From Candidatus Coprovivens excrementavium (GTDB lineage Bacteria > Bacillota_I > Bacilli_A > RF39 > UBA660): a stretch of 64,000 nt of DNA. The stretch is from assembly GCA_944363975.1 (NCBI GenBank), contig CALVVU010000001.1:372001-436000 (forward strand), given 5' to 3'. Made by a program: the position numbers and the translations under genes. Below, in pieces: positions 9,391-19,314 of this stretch. Within the stretch, counting starts at the first letter, position 1; each line of letters opens with the position of its first letter. The notes below the pieces were generated by a model that saw only the letters and a program-made list of their open reading frames with translations, was not told the DNA's origin and made no database searches.

Positions 9391-10761
9391 TTGAAATCTG
9401 ACGATATTTGGATTAAAGTTCTTGAAATAATAAAGAAAGAGCTTCATCCAGTATCTTTTAGTACCTGGTTTGGGGAAACAAAATTACATAGTATAGAAGA
9501 TAGTAAAATCATCTTACAAGTACCAATGCCTTTACATAAAAGAATGCTACTAAGTAATTATTATGACTTAATTAATGAAGCTTTTACTAAGGTTACTGGA
9601 AAAGAGAGAGACATCGAATGTTTATTAAAAGATGAGATAAGTACACCTGAAGAACAAAGTTTAAATGATATTGTGGATAATAAAGAGGTTATCGACAATA
9701 AAAAAATTACTAAATTTGAAAGTAATTTAAATCCTAATTTAAACTTTGATAATTTCGTAATAGGGGATACTAATAAATTTGCGCGTACGGCTGCTTTTGC
9801 GGTAGCTCAAAATCCTGGAATTCAATATAATCCATTATTTATATATGGTAAAAGTGGACTTGGTAAAACACATTTAATGCACGCGATAGGTAATTATATA
9901 ACAGAACATAATAAAGATTTGAAAGTTTTGTATGCAACAAGTGATGATTTTAGAAAAGACTATACTGGAATTGCAAATACAAGTAATAATTCTTTAGATT
10001 ATGCTGAAGATTTTAAAAATAAATATCGTAATATAGATGTTTTAATTATTGATGATATTCAGTATCTAGTTGGAGCTGAAAAAACACAGGAAGAATTTTT
10101 TCATACATTTAATGATTTGCATGCAAGAAATAAGCAAATAATTATAAGTTCTGATAGATCTCCAGAAGATTTAAAATTATTAGAAGAAAGATTAAGAAGT
10201 AGGTTTGCTTGGGGATTACCTGTTGATATATATCCACCGGATTTTGACTTAAGATGTCGTATTATTAAAGATAAAATAAAAAGATATAGTACTTTGTCTG
10301 AAAAAATGACTGATGAAGCCGTTGAATTTATAGCTAATAACTGTGATACTGATGTTAGAAGTCTAGAAGGTGCTATTAATAGGTTGGTTGCTTATACGGC
10401 AATGTGTGTCCCAGATAAGATCGACTTAGAATTTTCTAATGAAGCACTAAAGGATTATATAACAAAAAATCCTTATGTGACGAATGATATAGCTAGTATT
10501 CAAAAAGCGGTTGCAGATTACTATAAAATAACGGTCGAAGTTTTAAAAGGTAAGAGAAGAAGTGCAAATATAGCTTATCCAAGAATGGTTGCAATGTATT
10601 TGTGTAGAATGTTAACGGACCAGTCCTTTCCTAGAATTGGATTAGAATTTGGAGGAAGAGATCATTCTACTGTTATACACGCTGTTGATAAAATAGAGAA
10701 AGATATCAAAGAAAATAGTCAATTAAAAGAAATTATTAATGAAATTAAATCAAATCTATAA
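9391..10761 (+). CDS. dnaA: Chromosomal replication initiator DnaA
   Basis: 456 aa from TTG. Domain I (1-~85, WIKVLEIIKKELHPVSFSTW), linker II, AAA+ domain III with Walker A GKSGLGKTH, Walker B VLIIDDIQYL and Box VII arginine RLRSRFAWG, and DNA-binding domain IV with the signature GGRDHSTVIHAV. I chose TTG 9391 because the GGGGTG ribosome-binding site is 8 bases upstream; ATG 9385 (2 bases from it) and ATG 9367 are less well placed. It initiates replication at the flanking box clusters and probably represses its own promoter. Confidence 0.96.
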   Translation: MKSDDIWIKVLEIIKKELHPVSFSTWFGETKLHSIEDSKIILQVPMPLHKRMLLSNYYDLINEAFTKVTGKERDIECLLKDEISTPEEQSLNDIVDNKEVIDNKKITKFESNLNPNLNFDNFVIGDTNKFARTAAFAVAQNPGIQYNPLFIYGKSGLGKTHLMHAIGNYITEHNKDLKVLYATSDDFRKDYTGIANTSNNSLDYAEDFKNKYRNIDVLIIDDIQYLVGAEKTQEEFFHTFNDLHARNKQIIISSDRSPEDLKLLEERLRSRFAWGLPVDIYPPDFDLRCRIIKDKIKRYSTLSEKMTDEAVEFIANNCDTDVRSLEGAINRLVAYTAMCVPDKIDLEFSNEALKDYITKNPYVTNDIASIQKAVADYYKITVEVLKGKRRSANIAYPRMVAMYLCRMLTDQSFPRIGLEFGGRDHSTVIHAVDKIEKDIKENSQLKEIINEIKSNL

Positions 10762-10918
10762 TAAATTGTTAATTTAATGTTGATAATTTGATACTTATCA
10801 ACATCAAAAAAGCATCTTTTTTGGCTTATATATGTTTATAAATTTGGTTTTATCCACAATATCAACACTATAATAATAAAAATAATTAAAATATAAAAAA
10901 AAGAAAGAAGGAAAAAAA
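10762..10918. other. oriC, right DnaA-box cluster and likely unwinding element
   Basis: dnaA-dnaN spacer. TGTTGATAA (10778-10786) and TTATCAACA (10795-10803) form an inverted pair 8 bp apart. TTATCCACA (10850-10858, perfect) is followed by ATATCAACA, then CTATAATAATAAAAATAAT, which resembles the DnaA-trio/DUE arrangement of the Bacillus dnaA-dnaN region. DNA opening probably starts near 10865-10905. Confidence 0.75.
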
Positions 10919-12037
10919 GTGAAATTTACTATTGATAAAAATATTTTATTAGAAAATCTATCAAATGTTGTTAAAGCTATTTCAACAAAAAATATAATAC
11001 CTATTTTAAATGGTGTTAAATTTGAATTGAATAGTGAAGGTTTATTTTTAACTGCTAGTGATAGTGAATTAACAATTAGAGCATTTATTGAAAAGAATTC
11101 GATTACTAATGTTGAAAATGAAGGTTCAATTATAATACAAAGTAAATATATATTAGATATAATTAGAAAAATGCCATCTGATATTATTAATTTCGAATTA
11201 ATGGATGGTTTAAAGATAAAGATATCTTCTGATAATTCACAATATGATTTAAATTGTTTAGATCCTAAGGAATATCCTAGTTTAAAGTTAGAGGAAGTAG
11301 AGAATCCTATTGTTATTAAGGGAAATACCTTTAAATCTATTATTAGTCAGACAGCTTTTGCTATTTCAACACAGGAATTAAGACCTTTACTTACAGGTTT
11401 GAATTTTAAAATAGTAGGTGATGTCTTGGAATGTATTGCTACTGATTCTTATCGTTTAGCTAAAAAAAATATAAAATTAGATGTACCTAGTGAAGAAGAA
11501 ATAAATATCGTTATTCCTGGAAAAAATATTATGGAGTTAGATAAAATTATTACTGAAGATGATAATGTAGAAATGCATGTATTTAGTAATAAGGTATTAT
11601 TTAAATATAAAAATATAATATTTCAAAGTAATTTATTGTCTGGTACTTATCCAAATACTAGTAATTTAATTCCTAATGATTTTGCTATTATTGTTAATAC
11701 TAATTTAAATAATTTTTATAGTGCAATAGATAGAGCTGCATTATTAACACAAAGTAAAGATAAAAATATAGTTAAAATGAAAATAAAAAATAGCCAAATG
11801 ATTATTAATTCTTATGCTTCAGAAATTGGTAAAGTAGAAGAAAGGTTAGATATTGAAACGAATGCAGATGCTAATATTGATATTTCTTTTAGTGCTAAAT
11901 ATATGTTAGAAGCTTTAAAAACAATGAAAGATGAAGAAATATTAATTTTATTAAATGGTGAAGTTAAACCTATAGTCATTAAATCAATGACTGATGAATC
12001 TTTAATTCAGTTAATTTTACCAATTAAAACTTATTAA
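10919..12037 (+). CDS. dnaN: DNA polymerase III sliding clamp (beta)
   Basis: 372 aa, normal length, with three repeated clamp folds. Starts at GTG (MKFTIDKNILLENL) after an AGAAGGAA site. Typical segments are RPLLTGLNF, ATDSYRLAKK near the middle, and a C-terminal MTDESLIQLILPIKTY matching the family end. It tethers the replicative polymerase and recruits clamp-binding partners. Confidence 0.96.
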   Translation: MKFTIDKNILLENLSNVVKAISTKNIIPILNGVKFELNSEGLFLTASDSELTIRAFIEKNSITNVENEGSIIIQSKYILDIIRKMPSDIINFELMDGLKIKISSDNSQYDLNCLDPKEYPSLKLEEVENPIVIKGNTFKSIISQTAFAISTQELRPLLTGLNFKIVGDVLECIATDSYRLAKKNIKLDVPSEEEINIVIPGKNIMELDKIITEDDNVEMHVFSNKVLFKYKNIIFQSNLLSGTYPNTSNLIPNDFAIIVNTNLNNFYSAIDRAALLTQSKDKNIVKMKIKNSQMIINSYASEIGKVEERLDIETNADANIDISFSAKYMLEALKTMKDEEILILLNGEVKPIVIKSMTDESLIQLILPIKTY

Positions 12038-12047
12038 AATAATTAAG

Positions 12048-12074
12048 AAAACCATGAAAAATGGTTTTTTTTTT
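12048..12074 (+). terminator. Terminator after dnaN
   Basis: AAAACCAT / ATGGTTTT stem with a 5-base loop, followed by a run of T. Confidence 0.8.
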
Positions 12075-12090
12075 GAAAAAATTTATTTAT

Positions 12091-12119
12091 TCGACAAATT
12101 TAGAGTTTTTTCGACAAAT
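12091..12119 (+). repeat. Tandem 9-bp direct repeat upstream of comK
   Basis: TCGACAAAT occurs at 12091-12099 and 12111-12119, exactly 20 bp (about two helical turns) apart. A TATAAG at 12128-12133 follows. This looks like an operator for a regulator binding one DNA face; the regulator is unknown. Confidence 0.45.
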
Positions 12120-12168
12120 AAATAGAGTATAAGGTTGGTAAATTTTGGAAAAAAGGAGGTTTTTGTTG

Positions 12169-12621
12169 ATGGAATCTTATGAAATAAATAAAGATACGGT
12201 TGCATTAATTCCAAAAGATAATAATCATACTATTGTATATGAGGTGGACAAATCATTTGTCGTAAATAAAAATCCTTTAAGAATAGTAGAAGAAAGTTGT
12301 GAATATTTTGGTAGTTCACTAGAAGGGAGACAAATTGGAACATCTAAATTAGTTGGTTTTACACATAAAGTACCAGTTATAATAGAAGAAAGTTTTGATA
12401 TTATATTCTTTCCTACATTATCGCCAAGAAATGATGATTGTGCATGGTTATCATATTCGCATATATTTAAGCCAGATAAGTTTAAAGATAAGACTATAGT
12501 TGAGCTTAAAAATGGTAAAAAAATCTTAGTTGATGTTTCAACTGCAATTATTGATAATCAATTATATAGATGTTCGAGACTAAAAGAGATTCTAAATTTA
12601 AGAAAATTAGATAAAAAATAA
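12169..12621 (+). CDS. comK: ComK-family competence transcription factor
   Basis: 150 aa from the ATG that follows AAAAGGAGGT by 8 bases. It matches ComK: MESYEINKDTVALIP at the start, PLRIVEESCEYFGSSLEGR, GFTHKVPVII, FFPTLSPRNDDCAWLSYSHI, LKNGKKILVDVS and NQLYRCSRLKEI. ComK activates DNA-uptake and recombination genes in Bacilli. It is ~40 residues shorter than the Bacillus subtilis protein, lacking the C-terminal extension. Its place between dnaN and recF, where the S4-domain gene yaaA usually sits, is unusual. It has its own terminators on both sides, so it is a separate transcription unit. Confidence 0.88.
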   Translation: MESYEINKDTVALIPKDNNHTIVYEVDKSFVVNKNPLRIVEESCEYFGSSLEGRQIGTSKLVGFTHKVPVIIEESFDIIFFPTLSPRNDDCAWLSYSHIFKPDKFKDKTIVELKNGKKILVDVSTAIIDNQLYRCSRLKEILNLRKLDKK

Positions 12622-12649
12622 AAAAAAGCTGCTCTAAGGTGGCTTTTTT
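12622..12649 (+). terminator. Terminator after comK
   Basis: AAAAAAGCTGC / GTGGCTTTTTT hairpin with two G-T wobbles and a T tail. Confidence 0.75.
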
Positions 12650-12650
12650 A

Positions 12651-12659
12651 TGTTATAAT
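12651..12659 (+). promoter_or_regulatory. Extended -10 promoter for recF-gyrB-gyrA
   Basis: TGTTATAAT lies immediately downstream of the comK terminator T-run, 68 bases before the recF ATG. Confidence 0.5.
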
Positions 12660-12726
12660 ATGGTTGAGGTATGGGAGTACTCAAAAAATACTTTTTTTTA
12701 TCTATGGTCGTAAAAGAGGCTTAAAA

Positions 12727-13815
12727 ATGAAAATACAACGTTTGAAATTATTAAATTTTAGAAATTATGAAAAAATTGAATTAATATTTTCTGATAACTA
12801 CAATATTATATATGGTAATAATGGTAGTGGAAAAACTAATTTAGTTGAAAGTATTTATGTACTTGCTCTTACAAAATCTTTTAGGGGTTCTGTTGATAAG
12901 GTATTAATTATGAACAACAAAGATATTTGTCGTATAGAGGGTAATATTGTTGATAAATACAAAAATAATTATAAACTTATTATGAAAGACAAAGGCAAAA
13001 GGGTAAAAATTAATAATACAAAGATAGATAAATTAAGTGATTATATATCTAAAATAAGTGTAGTACTCTTTAATCCTGATGATCTTAGATTTATAAAAGA
13101 TTCGCCTAGTATAAGAAGAAAAGCTGTTAATTTAGAAATATCTCAAATAAATAATGGATATTTAAAAAATTTAAATGCATATAATAAAGTTTTAAAACAA
13201 AGAAATATGTATTTAAAGACGATGAATATTAATGGTAATTCTTCTTATGAATATTTAGATATTCTTACAAATAAATTAGTTGATATTGGTGAAAAAATTT
13301 ATATTTCTAGAAAAAAATATATTGATTTATTAAACGAAAGAATAGGAGATATTTATAATAAAATTTGCGGAATATTTGATTTAAAATTAGAATATATTTC
13401 TGATTATCGTAATTTTGATAGAGAAAAGATTATATCAAAGTATAAAGATAATGTTCAAAGAGATATTATTTTAGGAAAAACGTCTTTTGGAATACACCAT
13501 GATGATATATATTTTAAATATAATAATTTTAATTTAAAAGATTATGGTTCAGAGGGACAACAAAAAAATGCTATAATAGCTTATAAATTAGCTGAATTGG
13601 ATATTTTTTATACTATTAGAAAAGAATATCCAATATTGATATTAGATGATTTATTTAGTGAATTAGATAAGTATAAAATAAATAATATTCTTAGTTTAAT
13701 TAATAAAGATATTCAAACATTTATAACGACAACAGATATTGATAAAATAGATAAAAATATTTTAAAAAATAGTAAAGTGTTTGAGATTATAGATGGAGTT
13801 GTAAGGGAGGATTAA
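12727..13815 (+). CDS. recF: DNA replication/repair protein RecF
   Basis: 362 aa. SMC-like ATPase that loads RecA at gaps. Walker [14 protein letters not shown] is at residues ~30-42, the signature region is [10 protein letters not shown], and Walker B is [12 protein letters not shown]. The start [16 protein letters not shown] follows an AAGAGG site; an upstream in-frame ATG (12664) would add residues foreign to the family. It ends 1 bp before gyrB, with which it is cotranscribed. Confidence 0.95.
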   Translation: MKIQRLKLLNFRNYEKIELIFSDNYNIIYGNNGSGKTNLVESIYVLALTKSFRGSVDKVLIMNNKDICRIEGNIVDKYKNNYKLIMKDKGKRVKINNTKIDKLSDYISKISVVLFNPDDLRFIKDSPSIRRKAVNLEISQINNGYLKNLNAYNKVLKQRNMYLKTMNINGNSSYEYLDILTNKLVDIGEKIYISRKKYIDLLNERIGDIYNKICGIFDLKLEYISDYRNFDREKIISKYKDNVQRDIILGKTSFGIHHDDIYFKYNNFNLKDYGSEGQQKNAIIAYKLAELDIFYTIRKEYPILILDDLFSELDKYKINNILSLINKDIQTFITTTDIDKIDKNILKNSKVFEIIDGVVRED

Positions 13816-13816
13816 T

Positions 13817-15730
13817 ATGAAAGAAGAATATAATGATAGTGATATTCAGGTTCTTGAAGGTTTAGAAGCTGTAAGAAAAAGACCTGGTATGTATATAGGT
13901 ACTACTAGTGAAAGAGGGCTACATCATCTTGTATGGGAAATTGTTGATAATTCTGTTGATGAAGCATTAGCTGGGTATTGTGATGATATTGAAGTTATTA
14001 TTGAAAAAAATAATGTAATAACTGTTAAAGATGATGGTCGTGGGATGCCAACTGGTATAAATACAAAGACTGGTTTATCAACAATAGAAACTATTTTTAC
14101 AGTATTACATGCAGGTGGTAAATTTGGAGGTGGAGGATACAAAGTATCTGGTGGTCTACATGGAGTAGGTGCCTCTGTTGTTAATGCTTTATCTAGTTGG
14201 TTAGAGGTTAGAGTATATAGAGATGGTCATGTATATTTTCAGAGATTTGAAAATGGTGGACATCCTGTTGATGAATTAAAAATAATAGATGAATGTGATC
14301 CTGATAGAACTGGTACAACTGTTTCATTTAAAGCTGATCCTACTATTTTTAAAGAAACTACTGTATATGATTATGAAACTTTAGCAATAAGATTAGAGGA
14401 ATTGGCATTTTTAAATAAAGGATTAAGAATTATATTACAAGATTTAAGAGAAGATGAAAAAAGAGATGAGTTTCTTTATAATGGTGGAATAATTGAATTT
14501 GTAAAAAAATTAAATAAGAATAAAAAAGTTATACATGATGAAATTGTATATGTTGAGGGACAAGAGAATAATATAGCGTTGGAAGTAGCATTTCAATATA
14601 ATGAAGATTATAATTCTAATATATATTCTTTTACAAATAATATTAATACTTATGAAGGTGGAACTCACGAAGATGGAGTAAAAAGAGCATTAACTAGAAT
14701 TATTAATAATTATGCTAAAAATAATAAAATATTGAAAGATAATGATGATCCTTTAACTGGCGATGATGTTAGAGAAGGTTTAACAATGATTATTTCTTGT
14801 AAACATCCAGATCCACAATTTGAAGGTCAAACAAAGACAAAACTTGGAAATGCTGAAGTAAGAAAAATTGCTGATGATGTATTTAGTGAAGGATTAGAAA
14901 GATTTCTGTTGGAAAATCCTGATGAAGCAAGAAAGATAATAGAAAAGTCGATGACAGCTTCTCGTGCTAGATTAGCTGCAAAAAAAGCGAGAGAATTAAC
15001 TCGTCGTAAAGGCGATTTAGATATTACTAATTTTTATGGTAAATTATCCGACTGTAAGAGTAAAGATCCTTCTGAATGTGAAATTTTTATAGTTGAGGGA
15101 GATTCTGCTGGAGGCTCAGCTATAAAAGGTCGAAATAGTATGACTCAAGCCATTTTACCATTAAGAGGTAAAATTTTGAATGTCGAAAAAGCTAGATTAG
15201 ATAGAGCTTTAGGTAATGAAGAAATCAGAACTATTATTACAGCTTTTGGTACTGGAATTGGGGAAGAATTTGATTTATCTAAATTAAGATATGATAAAAT
15301 TATAATTATGACTGATGCCGATGTTGATGGAGCTCATATTAGAGTTTTATTATTAACTTTATTCTATAGATTCTTTAGACCAATTGTTGAAGCTGGTCAT
15401 GTATATGCTGCTCAACCACCATTATTCTGTGTAAAACATGGTCAAACAATTAAGTATGTTTTAGATCAAAAAGAATTGGATGAATATTTGGCAACTTTAA
15501 AACCTGAAACTAAACGTGATATATTACGTATGAAAGGATTAGGAGAGATGGATGCTGAAGAATTGAATGAAACAACAATGGATATTGAAAAAAGAGTTTT
15601 GAGAAGAATAACAGTTGAAGATGCAAGAGCAGCAGATGAAGTATTTTCTAAGTTAATGGGTGATGATGTTGAGCCTAGAAAGAAATTTATCGAGGAAAAT
15701 GCTACATTTGTACAGAATTTGGATGCATAG
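13817..15730 (+). CDS. gyrB: DNA gyrase subunit B
   Basis: 637 aa, standard length. GHKL ATPase motifs [19 protein letters not shown] and [15 protein letters not shown]; transducer domain; TOPRIM with EGDSAGGSA and [15 protein letters not shown]-terminal end [15 protein letters not shown]. It supplies ATP-driven negative supercoiling with GyrA, whose gene follows by 7 bp. Confidence 0.97.
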   Translation: MKEEYNDSDIQVLEGLEAVRKRPGMYIGTTSERGLHHLVWEIVDNSVDEALAGYCDDIEVIIEKNNVITVKDDGRGMPTGINTKTGLSTIETIFTVLHAGGKFGGGGYKVSGGLHGVGASVVNALSSWLEVRVYRDGHVYFQRFENGGHPVDELKIIDECDPDRTGTTVSFKADPTIFKETTVYDYETLAIRLEELAFLNKGLRIILQDLREDEKRDEFLYNGGIIEFVKKLNKNKKVIHDEIVYVEGQENNIALEVAFQYNEDYNSNIYSFTNNINTYEGGTHEDGVKRALTRIINNYAKNNKILKDNDDPLTGDDVREGLTMIISCKHPDPQFEGQTKTKLGNAEVRKIADDVFSEGLERFLLENPDEARKIIEKSMTASRARLAAKKARELTRRKGDLDITNFYGKLSDCKSKDPSECEIFIVEGDSAGGSAIKGRNSMTQAILPLRGKILNVEKARLDRALGNEEIRTIITAFGTGIGEEFDLSKLRYDKIIIMTDADVDGAHIRVLLLTLFYRFFRPIVEAGHVYAAQPPLFCVKHGQTIKYVLDQKELDEYLATLKPETKRDILRMKGLGEMDAEELNETTMDIEKRVLRRITVEDARAADEVFSKLMGDDVEPRKKFIEENATFVQNLDA

Positions 15731-15737
15731 GAGGTGA

Positions 15738-18281
15738 ATGGTTGTGGATAGATTAGAAAATAATAACATTGTTAAAGAGGTACGTGATTCATTTTTAGAT
15801 TATTCAATGAGTGTTATAGTATCACGTGCTTTACCTGATTTAAGAGATGGTTTGAAGCCTGTTCATAGAAGAATTTTATATTCAATGTATGAATCTGGTT
15901 ATACACCAGATAAACCACATAAAAAAAGTGCTAGAATAGTTGGAGATGTAATGGGTAAATATCATCCACACGGTGATTCTTCAATTTATGAAGCAATGGT
16001 AAGAATGGCACAAGATTTTTCTTATAGATATATGTTAGTTGATGGTCATGGTAATTTTGGTAATATTGAAGGATATGGAGCAGCAGCAATGCGTTATACT
16101 GAGTCTAGATTATCAAAAATTTCCTTAGAATTATTAAGAGATATCAACAAGGATACTGTAGATATGGTTCCTAACTTTGATGATTCTGAGAAAGAACCAG
16201 CTATATTGCCTTCTAGATTTCCTAATATATTAGTTAATGGTACTATGGGAATTGCTGTTGGTATGGCAACTAATATACCACCACATAATCTTTGTGAGGT
16301 AATAGATGGATGTATTGCATATATAGATAATCCTGATATTACTTTAGATGAACTCATGATGATAGTTAAAGGACCTGATTTTCCTACAGGAGGTATTATA
16401 CTAGGTAATTCTGGTATTAAGAAAGCGTATGAAACTGGTAGAGGTTCAATTACTATTAGAAGTAAAGCTACTATAGAAGAAAAGAATGGTAGACATTATA
16501 TTGTTGTAGACGAGGTTCCATATGGTGTTAATACTTTAGATTTAAAAAATAAAGTAGCTGATTTGGTTCATAATAAAGTGATTGAAGGAATTACTGATTA
16601 TCATACAGATTTAAAGAATGGAATAAAAATTACAATAACTTTAAAAAAGGATGCTAATCCACAGATAATTTTAAATCAATTGTATAAACATACAGATTTT
16701 CAAACTAATTTTGGAATTATTTTCTTGATGTTAGATCAAGGTGTGCCTAAAACTTTAGGATTAAAGGATATTATAGTTAAGTATGTTGATTATCAAAAAG
16801 AAATTATAATTAGACGTACTAGATTTAATTTGGAAAAAGCAGAGAAAAGAGCTCATATTTTAGAGGGCTTAAAAATTGCTTTAGATAATATTGATGAAGT
16901 TGTTAAGTTAATTCGTTCTTCTAAGAGTGATATTGAAGCTCAAGAAGGATTGATGAATCGTTTTGGTTTATCTGAAATTCAATCTCAAGCTATTTTGGAA
17001 ATGAGATTAAGAAGATTAACTGGTTTGGAAAGAGATAAGATTGAGGCTGAATTAGCTGATTTATTGAAGGAAATTGATGAATTAAGATCAATTTTGGCTA
17101 GTGAAGAGAAGGTTCTTAATATAATTAAAGAAGAAATGACTGAAATTAAGAATAAATTTGGTGATGAGAGAAGAACAAAGATTGATATGACAGCTATTGA
17201 TTATATTGAGGATGAATCTTTAATTCCAAATGAAAATGTTATTGTTGCTTTAACTAATAAAGGATATATTAAACGTACTACTTCTGATACTTTTAAGGCT
17301 CAAAATAGAGGTGGTGTAGGTATTAAGGGAATGTCTACAAATGAGGAGGATTTTGTTGAACATTTAATTAATATTGAAACTCATGATGATGTTTTGTTCT
17401 TTACTAATAAGGGAAAAGTTTATCGTTTAAGAGGTTATGAAATTCCTGAGTTTAGTAGACAATCTAAAGGATTACCAATAGTTAATCTATTACAAATAGA
17501 TAAGGATGAGTTAATTAATTCTGTAATTAAGATTAAACGTGATGAAATCTCTGTTGATGATGATAATCTGTTGTTTGTTACTAAATCTGGATTAGTCAAG
17601 AGAACTTCAATTTCTGAATTTGAGAATATTAGACAGAGTGGTAAAATTTGTATTACTTTGAAGGAGAATGACGAGTTAATAGCTGTACGTAAGACTACTG
17701 GAAATAATTTTGTGTTATTGTGTTCTAGTAATGGTCGTATGGTTAAATTTAATGAAAAAGACGTTCGTACAATGGGAAGAACTGCTTCAGGTGTAAAAGG
17801 TATTGAATTGGATGATTCGTCTTGCATTGGGGCTGAAATTGCGTCTGACGATGATGTTGTTTTAATTGTTACTAAGAAAGGTTACGGAAAGCAAACGAAT
17901 GTTTGTGAATTTAGAGAGACTAAGCGTGGAAGTAAGGGAGTTAAGGCTTTAAATGTTACTGATAAGAATGGTGATATTGCATCATTTAAAATAACTAGAT
18001 CTAATGCTGATATAGTAATTATTACTGATGCAGGTATGGTTATGCGTATGCCACTTGATCAAATTTCTATTTTAGGTCGTGTAACTCAAGGTGTAAGATT
18101 AATTAATTTGAAGGATAATCAGTCTGTAGCAACTATTAGTTTAGTTGATAGTGACAATGATGATTCAAATGATGAAGTTATCAACAGCGAAAGTGAAATA
18201 GTAGATAATTCTGATGAGTTGAATAATCAGTTAACTGATAATTTAGAGTTAAATGAAAATGTTAGAGTTGAAAATGAATAA
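15738..18281 (+). CDS. gyrA: DNA gyrase subunit A
   Basis: 847 aa. Winged-helix/tower domain with catalytic Tyr in [10 protein letters not shown], and a quinolone-determining region [10 protein letters not shown] that is wild-type (Ser at the 83-equivalent position, acidic at 87). The C-terminal beta-pinwheel has a GyrA-box-like QNRGGVG, followed by an acidic tail of ~35 residues. GGAGGTG lies only 3 bases from ATG 15738, so GTG 15744, 9 bases away, may be the true start. Confidence 0.97.
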   Translation: MVVDRLENNNIVKEVRDSFLDYSMSVIVSRALPDLRDGLKPVHRRILYSMYESGYTPDKPHKKSARIVGDVMGKYHPHGDSSIYEAMVRMAQDFSYRYMLVDGHGNFGNIEGYGAAAMRYTESRLSKISLELLRDINKDTVDMVPNFDDSEKEPAILPSRFPNILVNGTMGIAVGMATNIPPHNLCEVIDGCIAYIDNPDITLDELMMIVKGPDFPTGGIILGNSGIKKAYETGRGSITIRSKATIEEKNGRHYIVVDEVPYGVNTLDLKNKVADLVHNKVIEGITDYHTDLKNGIKITITLKKDANPQIILNQLYKHTDFQTNFGIIFLMLDQGVPKTLGLKDIIVKYVDYQKEIIIRRTRFNLEKAEKRAHILEGLKIALDNIDEVVKLIRSSKSDIEAQEGLMNRFGLSEIQSQAILEMRLRRLTGLERDKIEAELADLLKEIDELRSILASEEKVLNIIKEEMTEIKNKFGDERRTKIDMTAIDYIEDESLIPNENVIVALTNKGYIKRTTSDTFKAQNRGGVGIKGMSTNEEDFVEHLINIETHDDVLFFTNKGKVYRLRGYEIPEFSRQSKGLPIVNLLQIDKDELINSVIKIKRDEISVDDDNLLFVTKSGLVKRTSISEFENIRQSGKICITLKENDELIAVRKTTGNNFVLLCSSNGRMVKFNEKDVRTMGRTASGVKGIELDDSSCIGAEIASDDDVVLIVTKKGYGKQTNVCEFRETKRGSKGVKALNVTDKNGDIASFKITRSNADIVIITDAGMVMRMPLDQISILGRVTQGVRLINLKDNQSVATISLVDSDNDDSNDEVINSESEIVDNSDELNNQLTDNLELNENVRVENE

Positions 18282-18300
18282 TTTGTTCAGTTGTGGATAA

Positions 18301-18316
18301 TGTTTCACGTGGAACA
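18301..18316 (+). promoter_or_regulatory. parS site 1, abutting a DnaA box
   Basis: TGTTTCACGTGGAACA, a standard bacterial parS. The 9-mer TGTGGATAA (perfect DnaA box, 18292-18300) touches it directly. Confidence 0.9.
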
Positions 18317-18415
18317 TAATGTTAAAATATAAAAAATCAAATATTTTTTGAGTATAAAAAGGTAAAAATTTGCCTAATATATGCTAAAAAAAATAAAGAA
18401 AACACTTTTTAAAAT

Positions 18416-18466
18416 AGGAATCGAATTTAATAATTGTGATGAGATTATTGTTTCGATTCCTTTTAT
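18416..18466 (+). terminator. Long hairpin, likely gyrA terminator
   Basis: GGAATCGAA / TTCGATTCC stem extended by further A-T pairs, then TTTTATTTG. It lies ~135 bp after gyrA, between parS sites 1 and 2. Confidence 0.55.
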
Positions 18467-18506
18467 TTGATTATTTTTTTAATGTTTATATAATGGCTGT
18501 GAATAA

Positions 18507-18522
18507 TGTTTCACGTGGAACA
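18507..18522 (+). promoter_or_regulatory. parS site 2, abutting a DnaA-box-like 9-mer
   Basis: TGTTTCACGTGGAACA, preceded without a gap by TGTGAATAA (18498-18506), which fits TTATNCACA on the other strand. Confidence 0.9.
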
Positions 18523-18640
18523 TGTAAATTATTTTTTTGTGGTTTATTTTTTTTAATTATTTAAGTGTATGAATTTATGATTTAGACTTATTTTATTTAA
18601 CATTTATTTATTTGTCTGTTTATCTGTATTTTTGTATATA

Positions 18641-18656
18641 TGTTTCACGTGGAACA
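18641..18656 (+). promoter_or_regulatory. parS site 3
   Basis: TGTTTCACGTGGAACA, identical to sites 1 and 2; no adjoining DnaA box. Confidence 0.9.
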
Positions 18657-18676
18657 TAGAGTTGTTGATAGTGTAA

Positions 18677-18692
18677 TGTTCCACGTGAAACA
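18677..18692 (-). promoter_or_regulatory. parS site 4 (reverse orientation)
   Basis: TGTTCCACGTGAAACA, the reverse complement of the other three, 20 bp after site 3. The gene-free stretch 18282-18754 therefore holds four parS sites, a terminator and the ffs promoter. Confidence 0.9.
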
Positions 18693-18720
18693 TTAAAAAT
18701 GTATAGTGTTAAAAAATATA

Positions 18721-18750
18721 TTGACAATTTTGGATGAATTTTGTTATTAT
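18721..18750 (+). promoter_or_regulatory. Promoter of SRP RNA gene
   Basis: TTGACA (18721-18726), 18-bp spacer, TATTAT (18745-18750): one of the best sigma-A type matches in the window, as expected for a stable RNA. Confidence 0.8.
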
Positions 18751-18754
18751 TAGC

Positions 18755-18833
18755 TCGTGCAACAAATATATTGTAACCTGGTCAGGACTGGAAAGTAGCA
18801 GCCATATCAATCCCTATTTGTGTGCACTTTTTT
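18755..18833 (+). ncRNA. ffs: Signal recognition particle RNA (small bacterial type)
   Basis: The Ffh-binding core ACCTGGTCAGGACTGGAAAG and the following TAGCAGCCAT match bacterial 4.5S/SRP RNA. The ends pair (GTGCAACAAATA with TATTTGTGTGCAC) and are followed by TTTTTT. The RNA is about 73 nt, the short form without an Alu domain. It lies near tadA and dnaX, as in Bacillus, though before tadA here. Confidence 0.9.
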
Positions 18834-18846
18834 AATGGTGATTAAT

Positions 18847-19272
18847 ATGAATTTGAATGAAAAAATTTTAAATAAATTGATTAGTGAAGCTAGGAAAGCT
18901 TATTGTAAAGGTGAAATTCCTGTTAGTGCAGTTATAGTTGATCATAATGGGAAAATAATTAGTTTTGGGCGAAATAAGCGTCAAAAGGAGTTTAATGTTT
19001 TGGGTCATGCTGAAGTCATCGCTATTATGAGAGCTGAAAAGAAGGTTAAGGATTGGCGTTTGAATAATTATTATATGTATGTTACTTTAGAACCTTGTGA
19101 AATGTGTTCTATGATTATAAGAGAGTGTAGATTGGAAAATGTTTTTTATTTTTTGAAAAAAGATGGAAAAGTTGATGATTTTAATATAAATAAAAGTCTA
19201 ATTGGTGGATTTGAACAGGAAAAGGAAGAATTTAGAAATTTATTAACAAGTTTTTTTGATAATAGAAGATAA
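18847..19272 (+). CDS. tadA: tRNA-specific adenosine deaminase TadA
   Basis: 141 aa. Zinc deaminase making inosine at wobble A34 of tRNA-Arg. The motif HAEV (catalytic His and Glu) and the zinc ligands in PCEMC are present. The start MNLNEKILNKL is chosen because earlier in-frame starts fall inside the SRP RNA and its T-run. Confidence 0.93.
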   Translation: MNLNEKILNKLISEARKAYCKGEIPVSAVIVDHNGKIISFGRNKRQKEFNVLGHAEVIAIMRAEKKVKDWRLNNYYMYVTLEPCEMCSMIIRECRLENVFYFLKKDGKVDDFNINKSLIGGFEQEKEEFRNLLTSFFDNRR

Positions 19273-19285
19273 TTCTTCTTTTTTT
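19264..19285 (+). terminator. Terminator after tadA
   Basis: AGAAGA-TAAT-TCTTCT followed by a T run; it overlaps the tadA stop codon. Confidence 0.75.
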
Positions 19286-19286
19286 A

Positions 19287-19303
19287 TGGTATAATTATCC
19301 ACA
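19287..19303 (+). promoter_or_regulatory. dnaX promoter overlapped by a perfect DnaA box
   Basis: Extended -10 TGGTATAAT (19287-19295) shares its last T with TTATCCACA (19295-19303), a perfect DnaA box that would cover the transcription start and runs into the ribosome-binding site. DnaA binding here should block transcription. Confidence 0.6.
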
Positions 19304-19314
19304 GGAGGGTTATC

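Noticed and set aside
17435-17827. 130-codon minus-strand frame inside gyrA
   Set aside because: Antisense to a conserved gene; biased composition explains the open frame.
18416-18466. Structured non-coding RNA gene between gyrA and ffs
   Set aside because: The hairpin with a following T-rich tract is better explained as a terminator; no promoter of its own is seen.
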